A stretch of 35,008 nucleotides of DNA from Bacteroidota bacterium. Its GTDB lineage: Bacteria; Bacteroidota; Bacteroidia; UKL13-3. Shown in pieces: positions 27,095-34,063 of the stretch; the first letter of the stretch is position 1, and each line of letters begins with the position of its first letter. The position numbers were made by a program, and so were the translations under genes. The stretch covers positions 1 to 35,008 of the forward strand of contig CANFHJ010000017.1 of assembly GCA_947446605.1 (NCBI GenBank), given 5' to 3'. Below the pieces are notes generated by a model. It was not told the origin of the DNA and did not search any database. It saw nothing but the letters and a program-made list of their open reading frames with translations.

Positions 27095-28545
27095 TACTTA
27101 ATGGGAATGGGTTTAGGGGTTTTCTCATCATATGAATCTGCTGTAGTAATCATGGTCATGGAGATATACATAATTGCTCCCAATGGTGCTTGACCAAAAA
27201 CAGGATTCCCAAAACTTGCCACCACAATACCCATAAAACCTCCAAACAAAGCCAACATCTTTTGTTTGGTATCTGCATTTTCAATCAATCTAATTTTAAC
27301 TACACCCATTACCAATACAAAGGCCAAACCCAAAGCATATAAAGTTAAACCAATTACACCATTTTCTACCCAAATTTTAACAAACCAACTGTCTGTAGGT
27401 AAATCAATCAAATAACTTTCTGGGTAAAACCTTTGCGCCCAAGAGTCTGTGGTTCCAATGCCCGAACCAAAAGGTCTATCCTGTAGGTATTCTTTTATTT
27501 TTTCTTGGTTATTTAAACGCACCAATAAGGAGGCTTCCTTAGGATCAAGGGCAGTTCTTATTCTATAAACTTGATAATTGGTATTGCCAATAAAAGTGAA
27601 TTTTAAAAAGGCAAAAGTAAGTAACATAAAAAGCAATCCAGGGATAAGTATCCTAAATTTCCTATTCATTAAGAGATAGGTAATTAATCCAAAGAAAATA
27701 ACAAAAATAGGACCTCTACTTCCAGAGGTACTCATGCCAATTAAACACACAAAAAAGGCAATGAAATAAGCAATTTTACTTTTTCTTCCATAGGGGCCAA
27801 ATGACATAATAAGGGCAATAAAGGCAATATAGGCCATGGTTACACCAAATTGACCCGCATCCGAGAAGAATGAAAATGCGCGCAGCTGTCCATCCAAAAC
27901 ATGCGTTACTTTTCCACCAGCTTCTAACCAAGCATTTTCAAATGGATCTAAGCCAATATTTATTTGCTTCCAACCCCAAATTGCAGCAATTATACCCCAA
28001 GCAATTAGTATTTTAATAAATTGATTTAAATGCTCTTTCTTATTAAACAAAAGCAATGTTAATGGAACAGTTTGTATCGCATAAAAAGAAACCGCACGCA
28101 CGGCATATATCCATGCTTTGATGTTTTCCGCCTCAGGGTTAAATGCCTCGCCAAATGTATATATAAGCCAAAGTAAGGTAATTAAGAAAAACCCGTTTTT
28201 TAAACGACCAATATTTTCTTTGTTTAGCCTAAAGAACATGGAAAGCGTAGTTAATAATAATACGGCGTCAATTGATAATCCAAGAGGTATACCAATAATA
28301 TACCTATTTAATCCAATGAAGAAAAAGGAATAATGCAAATAAAACAACAAACCAAATTGTGGATTGGAAATTATAAGCGCAATTAAGCCAACCAAAACAG
28401 GTAAAAAGGCCACTAAACTTCCTATACCAATATTACCAGCAGCCAATACACCAGCCATGGTAACACCTGTCATAATTAATAAGCCCGCTACCAAAAGCGA
28501 TGTTGACTGATTTTTATAAGAATTTGCTGTAGGCCTTAAACTCAT
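27094..28545 (-). CDS. O-antigen ligase/polymerase-like membrane protein (Wzy candidate)
   Basis: 483 residues with about eleven hydrophobic helices. The Wzy_C/O-antigen-ligase region contains LRAFSFFSDAGQFGVTMA near 216 and GMSTSGSRGPIFVIFFG near 270, followed by a large periplasmic loop with RPFGSGIGTTDSWAQRF near 355. Position after the flippase and before the glycosyltransferases fits a Wzy polymerase that joins repeat units in the periplasm. A WaaL-type ligase cannot be excluded from sequence. It overlaps the flippase gene by an ATGA. Confidence 0.85.
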   Translation of the reverse strand: MSLRPTANSYKNQSTSLLVAGLLIMTGVTMAGVLAAGNIGIGSLVAFLPVLVGLIALIISNPQFGLLFYLHYSFFFIGLNRYIIGIPLGLSIDAVLLLTTLSMFFRLNKENIGRLKNGFFLITLLWLIYTFGEAFNPEAENIKAWIYAVRAVSFYAIQTVPLTLLLFNKKEHLNQFIKILIAWGIIAAIWGWKQINIGLDPFENAWLEAGGKVTHVLDGQLRAFSFFSDAGQFGVTMAYIAFIALIMSFGPYGRKSKIAYFIAFFVCLIGMSTSGSRGPIFVIFFGLITYLLMNRKFRILIPGLLFMLLTFAFLKFTFIGNTNYQVYRIRTALDPKEASLLVRLNNQEKIKEYLQDRPFGSGIGTTDSWAQRFYPESYLIDLPTDSWFVKIWVENGVIGLTLYALGLAFVLVMGVVKIRLIENADTKQKMLALFGGFMGIVVASFGNPVFGQAPLGAIMYISMTMITTADSYDEKTPKPIPIK

Positions 28546-29870
28546 TTTATATTTATTACACTTAAACTTTTTGTTTTAAACTCGAACCAACCTAGGCGCA
28601 TCACATTTGAAAATTTGACACCTAAATATTTATTTAACTGCATGTAGCCAAATAGAACCCCAACAACAAATGTGGCGGTGCTTACAATGGCAACAGATTG
28701 AAGATTCCCGAAAAAATATAAACCAATAATATCTCCAATAACATTAACAGCCAATTGAATTAATACTTTATAGAAATTGATATTGGGCTTGTTAATTGTA
28801 TCTAACAATACACCAGAGAATTTATCTAATGGCAAAATGGCCATATAAGTGGCAAACAATCTCAGAAGTATAGCAGATTCTTCATAGCCCTTTCCACCAA
28901 TTAAAAAAACAAGCCAATCTGCAAACACAAAACATAGAATTGAAATTGGCAATAAAAGAAAAAAAACTAAGCCAGATTTTTTCTCGAATTCAAATCGCAA
29001 TTCTTCATGCGACTTAGCTACAAATAATTTTGAAAACTGAGGCAAGGCCGTTACGGCAAAACTTCTTAAAGGAACTTCTATAACTTCTATTAAGCGAGCA
29101 GGCACATTAAATAAGGCAACGCCAGCCCCACCCAGAAAACTACTTCCAATTATAAATGAATCTGAACTTCTCAATAAATTTGCACCAATAAGCGTTCCCA
29201 TGCTAAATTTACCAAAATGAAAAACCTCTAACATCTTCTCTTTGGAATAAGAAAACAAATATTTAATGCCGCTCCAACCCATTATCACAGCCAACAAACT
29301 TGCAAGTAAATGAGATACCGCCAAACATAAAATAACTGCTGGAACACTTTCTGTTTGTTGCAAATAAAACCATGTGATAAACAGAAAAACCAGTTGTGTA
29401 ATGATACGAATAGCGCTCATCTCCACAATTTTCAATTTGGCATTAAGATACCAAGTAGCAAAATTATTAGGGGCCGAAATAAGTGCAATTAACATCAACC
29501 ATTTAAAGAAATATAAATAAGGAATAAGTATCCCCAAATATGAAAAGAAAAAATAGAGTACAGTTGTTAAAGCAAGGAAAATAAACGTAAGAAAAAAGGT
29601 GATAAATAGAGTCGAACCAATTACAATATTTTCTTCCTCTACTGAATTACATTGTGCTAAGTTTCTAACCAAGGCATTCATAACCATTCCAATGCGTAGT
29701 GTTTCAAAAACACCATAAATAGCCAAAAAAATAAGATAGGAACCAAAAACATCCTTTGGCAATACCCGTGCTAATATAGCAAAAGTAATTACGCCCAAAA
29801 TTGCGCCAAGGCCATTACCTATTAAGGACGAAAAACTTTTGCTTTTGATAATTTGGCTGAGTGCTTGCAT
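28542..29870 (-). CDS. Polysaccharide flippase (Wzx-like, MOP superfamily)
   Basis: 442 residues with about 12 predicted membrane helices. The N-terminus (FSSLIGNGLGAILGVITFAILARVLPKDVFGSYLIFLAIYGVFETLRIG) is typical of Wzx/RfbX-like proteins. It would move undecaprenyl-linked repeat units across the inner membrane. It sits between the Wzc-like and Wzy-like genes. The stop TGA overlaps the start of the next gene (ATGA). Confidence 0.9.
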   Translation of the reverse strand: MQALSQIIKSKSFSSLIGNGLGAILGVITFAILARVLPKDVFGSYLIFLAIYGVFETLRIGMVMNALVRNLAQCNSVEEENIVIGSTLFITFFLTFIFLALTTVLYFFFSYLGILIPYLYFFKWLMLIALISAPNNFATWYLNAKLKIVEMSAIRIITQLVFLFITWFYLQQTESVPAVILCLAVSHLLASLLAVIMGWSGIKYLFSYSKEKMLEVFHFGKFSMGTLIGANLLRSSDSFIIGSSFLGGAGVALFNVPARLIEVIEVPLRSFAVTALPQFSKLFVAKSHEELRFEFEKKSGLVFFLLLPISILCFVFADWLVFLIGGKGYEESAILLRLFATYMAILPLDKFSGVLLDTINKPNINFYKVLIQLAVNVIGDIIGLYFFGNLQSVAIVSTATFVVGVLFGYMQLNKYLGVKFSNVMRLGWFEFKTKSLSVINIK

Positions 29871-29886
29871 GCATTTTTAAAACCTA

Positions 29887-32109
29887 TTATGCGGTTTCCT
29901 CATCCAATTCAATTAGTTCTTGTTCTTGTTCTTTTAAGGCAGGACGAGCAGCTGATCTTTTCATTTTAGGCATAGCTCCAACCATGTTTTCTAAATCTTC
30001 TGGCGCAACTTGGTTCAACCAAACCATAATCTTATTTTCTTCACCAGCGGCTTTTCTAAACAATTTCATAATACTATCATCGGCTGAAGTCCAGCTTCTT
30101 CTGGCATCAAGCACTAATAACGATAAACGAGAATTTTTTATCAATTGGTTAGGCAAGGCATTTACGCTAATTGCAGGAATTTCAACAATAATAAAATTGA
30201 AAGCACTTCTATTTACACGTGAAAATTCGGGTAATAAATTTTCTTCAGTTTTAGCAGAAAACAACCGTGAAGTAATATCGTAACGAAGGGTGCGGAAACG
30301 CCTATCATCTGTTTCGGCATCTTCCATATTTTCATCATTTGAAATATAAAGTACTGAATAATCAAGGTTATATAGCTTCTCTGCCAATTTTTGAGCGGCA
30401 TAAGACTTCCCTTCCATTTCCCTCGAGCTGATTACAGTAATCAAATAATTATTAGATCCCAACTGCGGATTTTGCTCCAATTCAATTTTTAAATTAGAAA
30501 CGGCATAATCTAAAAGCGTATTCTCAACCTTTGCCATTTGCAAATAACCAGCATCAATAGAACGATTTGGCAATGCGCTAAATGCTTTTAAGCCTGTTAG
30601 CTCTTCTGCTCTTTGCGTGTTTCTAATAGAACTATCTAATAATTCTTTTGCAACAAAGTAAACTAGCAATAAGAAAAATGAGGCTATGAAAGATAAAATA
30701 ACCAATAACATTTGCTTTGAGGCCAAAGCTTTTGTAGGAAATACTGGACTGTCCATAATCTGAAGATTATTAGACATCTCAATATTTTGCTGTCTCAATT
30801 TAGCTAAATGGTAGCCGTGTAAAATTTCCAAATATTGGCGTTCTGCAACACTAATTTCTCTTTCCAACCTACTCACCTGCATATTTAGTGGAGAGAACTC
30901 ATTGTACTTTCTATCAAATTCTTTTCTACGATCGATATAAACCTGCAAACGAGCTTCAGATCCATCCATAATTAGAACTTCCTTCAACCAGTTTTCTAAT
31001 ACAGTAGCTTTAGGAACAGATTCCATAGAATTGTTCAAGCTATAATATTGTAAAACCCAAACACGAATTTCTTGTTTTAAACCATCAACCTTAGTAGCTA
31101 GTTTTGCTATTTTTTCTGGTGTATTGCTGTATATTTTTGCACGCTCATACTCTTCATGTGCAATACCCAATTCCTTACGCAAACGGTTTAATTCAGAATT
31201 ATTACGCAGTAAAATTTCGCGTGATTCCAATTGATCTTCCAAGCGAGCTACAGCTCTTTTAGAAGCTTCATAAGTCATTAACTCTTTGTAATAATCAGTC
31301 TCATTGGTTTCATTTTCGATGGCTACCGCTTTAGCTTGTTCGTAGTAATTGATAATTTTATTACGTATGCCAAAATCTTTAAGTTTGTTTTCAGAATTAT
31401 TTAATTCGCCGGCAGCATCTTTTAAACGTGATTCAAACCATTTTAAAACATTAACCGTTTCAGATCCCTTTAGTGATTTGTATTTGTCTATAAAAACTTC
31501 GGTAATAAATTTTAAGGTATTTAAACATACACCTGGATCATCCGATTTGTAGGTTAAATCAAGAAAATCTGAATTAAGTTTACGAGAAGCACTTAAGTTT
31601 TTAGCAATAAGAGAAGTACTGTAATGACTTTTTTGATCAGTCATTAACTTAACAACAATATTATCTGTAGAAGAATTTTTATACTTTTTTATTCTATCAA
31701 CGGTAGCAGTAAAATTACCCGGAACCACCATTAAATTGCGTTCTTCTGTAATGGTAGTTTTTAATTCATTGAAACTTTTTTCGCTCAAAATGAGCGGATC
31801 AGACATTTCTAATAATAAATGTTGGGCAAGTAACTTAATTGCCACGTCTTCCATGGTTTGACGAGCCGTAACTGTAGCTAATAAATTATCAAAAGCATTG
31901 CTAATTGAAAAATAATCTGCTCTAGGCGCATCTTCATTAGAGGTTATACCATAACCTGAAGCTATACCCGTATAAACTGTGGTGGCAGATTGGTACTCCT
32001 TTGGAAGTTTCCCTGTAAGAAAATACACCAAAATGGCTATTAATACTGGAAATAGTATTAGCCACTTTAGGTTCTTACTTAATACACGTAAAAATTGAAC
32101 AAAACTCAT
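29887..32109 (-). CDS. Wzc-like polysaccharide co-polymerase with a degenerate BY-kinase domain
   Basis: 740 residues. Membrane helix 1 lies near 15-33 (WLILFPVLIAILVYFLTG), then a long periplasmic coiled-coil region. A Pro-containing motif (DSPVFPTKALASK) precedes helix 2 near 466-490, followed by a cytosolic P-loop domain. The Walker A region reads SSREMEGKSYA: Gly567-Lys568-Ser569 are kept but the first Gly is missing. The Walker A' region is VLYISND instead of hhhhDxD. The Walker B region is FIIVEIP, with Glu643 where Asp is expected. The acidic C-tail (ELIELDEETA) has no tyrosines, so there is no autophosphorylation cluster. It probably sets chain length structurally without kinase activity. 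It lies in the operon 10 bases after the TolC-like gene. Confidence 0.87.
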   Translation of the reverse strand: MSFVQFLRVLSKNLKWLILFPVLIAILVYFLTGKLPKEYQSATTVYTGIASGYGITSNEDAPRADYFSISNAFDNLLATVTARQTMEDVAIKLLAQHLLLEMSDPLILSEKSFNELKTTITEERNLMVVPGNFTATVDRIKKYKNSSTDNIVVKLMTDQKSHYSTSLIAKNLSASRKLNSDFLDLTYKSDDPGVCLNTLKFITEVFIDKYKSLKGSETVNVLKWFESRLKDAAGELNNSENKLKDFGIRNKIINYYEQAKAVAIENETNETDYYKELMTYEASKRAVARLEDQLESREILLRNNSELNRLRKELGIAHEEYERAKIYSNTPEKIAKLATKVDGLKQEIRVWVLQYYSLNNSMESVPKATVLENWLKEVLIMDGSEARLQVYIDRRKEFDRKYNEFSPLNMQVSRLEREISVAERQYLEILHGYHLAKLRQQNIEMSNNLQIMDSPVFPTKALASKQMLLVILSFIASFFLLLVYFVAKELLDSSIRNTQRAEELTGLKAFSALPNRSIDAGYLQMAKVENTLLDYAVSNLKIELEQNPQLGSNNYLITVISSREMEGKSYAAQKLAEKLYNLDYSVLYISNDENMEDAETDDRRFRTLRYDITSRLFSAKTEENLLPEFSRVNRSAFNFIIVEIPAISVNALPNQLIKNSRLSLLVLDARRSWTSADDSIMKLFRKAAGEENKIMVWLNQVAPEDLENMVGAMPKMKRSAARPALKEQEQELIELDEETA

Positions 32110-32119
32110 TATAATTCGT

Positions 32120-32878
32120 TTAGTTTTTCTTCTGTTTAATCATTATGGTATGCAATGGCACACCTAATATTGCCTCAAACTGTTTTAATGCGCCAAAATA
32201 AAATCTAAATGATTCATGGTAGGCAGCTTCCGCATCCGACAAAACATTTTTTTGACGTGCGTATTCCGACATATGAATCACTCCCTCGCGGTATTCTTTT
32301 TCTGCAACCTGACAAGCTACCAATTGCGTTAAATAATCCTCGTTTCTTCCTTGATACAGCCTATCATAACCTACCATATCTGCATAGAATTGTGCTAACT
32401 TTCTTTTTAATTCCATTGCCTCAGCATCGCGTTTATATTTTTGCAGAATCACCTTTTCTTTGGCTTCATTTACTCTACCCTGTTGGCCCATGATATCAAA
32501 AACAGAAAGAGAAACATTAATGCCCATTCGGAAACCTTCTTTTATCTGAACCAATCCAGTACTTATTGGTTTAGTAGGATCTGTATAAGCAAAAAATGGT
32601 AAGCTTCCCAAAGAATAATTATAAAACATGCTAATATTCTGCGACCAAATCCAACGGGTATAAGCAACATTCCATTGGTTGGCGCGCTGTGCTGCAAGTT
32701 CTTGTTTCATGGAAGGATTAACCGTTTTAGCAATCTCAAACATTGAATCAAGCGTTGGCAGCAACATCACGATATCAACTTTAGGGTCGAGCAAAAGAGA
32801 ATCTGCCTGCGCTTTTGCAGAGGGTGATAATGTTAAAATCCCCATCAAAAAAACGAGCAATTGCTTCATGTGTTTCAT
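32120..32878 (-). CDS. Half-length TolC-like outer-membrane efflux protein
   Basis: 252 residues with a signal peptide (KQLLVFLMGILTLSPSAKAQA). The helical and strand pattern matches one repeat of the TolC/OEP family: a long helix NPSMKQELAAQRANQWNVAY, a hairpin strand NISMFYNYSLGSLPFF, a second strand FRMGINVSLSVFDIMGQQ, and helices to the end. Full TolC proteins have two such repeats (about 420-480 residues); here only one is present, with a natural end and no frameshift remnants downstream. A trimer of this length could not form the usual 12-strand barrel with four strands per chain, so a higher-order oligomer or a partner is implied. It is the first gene of the EPS operon, where Wza would be expected. 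Confidence 0.75.
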   Translation of the reverse strand: MKHMKQLLVFLMGILTLSPSAKAQADSLLLDPKVDIVMLLPTLDSMFEIAKTVNPSMKQELAAQRANQWNVAYTRWIWSQNISMFYNYSLGSLPFFAYTDPTKPISTGLVQIKEGFRMGINVSLSVFDIMGQQGRVNEAKEKVILQKYKRDAEAMELKRKLAQFYADMVGYDRLYQGRNEDYLTQLVACQVAEKEYREGVIHMSEYARQKNVLSDAEAAYHESFRFYFGALKQFEAILGVPLHTIMIKQKKN

Positions 32879-32918
32879 ATCAAAATTGAATGGTGCTTGA
32901 GTTAATTTTTCTTACCAA

Positions 32919-32925
32919 CAAAGTA
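32919..32925 (-). promoter_or_regulatory. Possible -7 box of the EPS operon (short form)
   Basis: Minus strand TACTTTG, the one-base-spacer variant, 40 bases before the first ATG at 32878. No clear -33 TTTG was found. Confidence 0.35.
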
Positions 32926-33238
32926 AAGCCACATTTATATGTATATGGGATTCACTTATTAACCCTAGCGCTAATGGTGTCCAATTTTCTGACAGCAGAC
33001 TTTGTGTAAAATTTTTAACTATTTTTTATTTGCGAGAGGCCGTGTGCAAACAAGAACAACTTAGTTGTGGTTCCTATTATGCAATACAAAATGGCATAAA
33101 AACTTTTTCTTAATTAGTTCTAAATTATCTATTATTTTCATGTTATCAACAAGCAAAAAAAGGCAATTGCTAAGTAAAAATGGTCGTGAAAGCCTCCATA
33201 TAAAACCACTTCATACGGCATTATGATTTTAAAAAAAT

Positions 33239-33248
33239 GGTTCGAACC
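33239..33248. repeat. Iterated palindrome GGTTCGAACC, copy 6
   Basis: Exact intergenic copy, about 145 bases upstream of the acetyltransferase ATG. Confidence 0.85.
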
Positions 33249-33392
33249 AATACTCCTAAAAAAAATTGAGGGGCCTAGATAAAATAAAAATAAATAGGAA
33301 ATGTATCTTGCATGAGAATGCAAAAAAATGTAGTTTTCCAATTGCAAAAAAAATACATAATAAAACAGCTGTAAGAAAATTATATCCTAAAA

Positions 33393-34001
33393 ATGTCAAT
33401 TGCTACAACCATTAAAACCCATCCAAAATTAAAGAAATGGATTCATTGGATGCTTATTCCAAAAGGACAAGCAAGGCCAAGAACTTGGGTAAAATGGCTA
33501 CTCAACCCTTTTTACCACAAGGTAAATGGCAAAATAAATTGGCAAACCCGAATGGATGTATTGCCCTTTAACAGGTTTGAATTAGGCAGGGGAAGTTCCA
33601 TTGAAGATTATTCATGCATTAACAATGGCGTTGGTAATGTACTAATTGGTTCCAACACCCTTATTGGCATTTCTAATGTAATTATTGGCCCAGTAACAAT
33701 TGGCAACAACATTATTCTCGCACAAAATATTGTGATAAGCGGGCTCAACCATAATTACCAAAACATTGCTTTGCCTATTAAAGACCAAGCAGTAAGTACC
33801 GCCCTAATTTGTATTGAAGATGATTGCTGGATTGGTGCAAATGCTGTAATAACAGCAGGAATTACAATTGGCAAACACGCAGTGGTAGCAGCGGGATCAG
33901 TTGTAACCAAAGACGTTCCACCCTATTCTGTTGTTGCGGGAAACCCAGCAAAAATTATTAAACAATACAATTCTGAAGAAAAAATTTGGTTAAAATTTTA
34001 A
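33393..34001 (+). CDS. Hexapeptide-repeat acetyltransferase (LbH family)
   Basis: 202 residues. Left-handed beta-helix hexapeptide repeats run from about residue 85 to 190 ([23 protein letters not shown], then [31 protein letters not shown]), ending in [15 protein letters not shown], the typical end of the WcaF/WbbJ/NodL group. A His in ISGLNHNYQ near 129 is the likely catalytic base. It would O-acetylate a sugar, with acetyl-CoA as donor. It is divergent from the EPS operon, so it may decorate that polymer (inference). Confidence 0.9.
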   Translation: MSIATTIKTHPKLKKWIHWMLIPKGQARPRTWVKWLLNPFYHKVNGKINWQTRMDVLPFNRFELGRGSSIEDYSCINNGVGNVLIGSNTLIGISNVIIGPVTIGNNIILAQNIVISGLNHNYQNIALPIKDQAVSTALICIEDDCWIGANAVITAGITIGKHAVVAAGSVVTKDVPPYSVVAGNPAKIIKQYNSEEKIWLKF

Positions 34002-34026
34002 CCAATAACAGGCTTATTTCAGTAAA

Positions 34027-34058
34027 TTTGCCACCGCCAATTGGCTTTCTTATCTTTG
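34027..34058 (+). promoter_or_regulatory. Promoter of the MORN-vWA gene (TTTG-N20-TATCTTTG)
   Basis: The -33 TTTG is at 34027-34030 and the -7 box TATCTTTG (exact) at 34051-34058, with a 20-base spacer. Only five bases separate the box from the ATG at 34064, so the transcript should begin at or very near the A of the ATG. Confidence 0.7.
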
Positions 34059-34063
34059 ACCCA

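Larger units (their letters stand above)
32879..33392. other. 514-base non-coding region upstream of EPS operon and acetyltransferase gene
   Basis: No credible gene is seen. It contains the probable promoter of the EPS operon (32919-32925), one copy of the GGTTCGAACC palindrome (33239-33248), a short inverted repeat ACAAC-TTA-GTTGT near 33056-33068, and TAGCGCTA near 32966. A minus-strand frame of 69 codons (33138-33347) has no supporting signals. I see no clear promoter for the acetyltransferase gene at 33393. Confidence 0.6.

Noticed and set aside
33138-33347. 69-codon minus-strand frame upstream of the acetyltransferase gene
   Set aside because: Hydrophobic, low-complexity and AT-driven, with no promoter box and no recognisable similarity.
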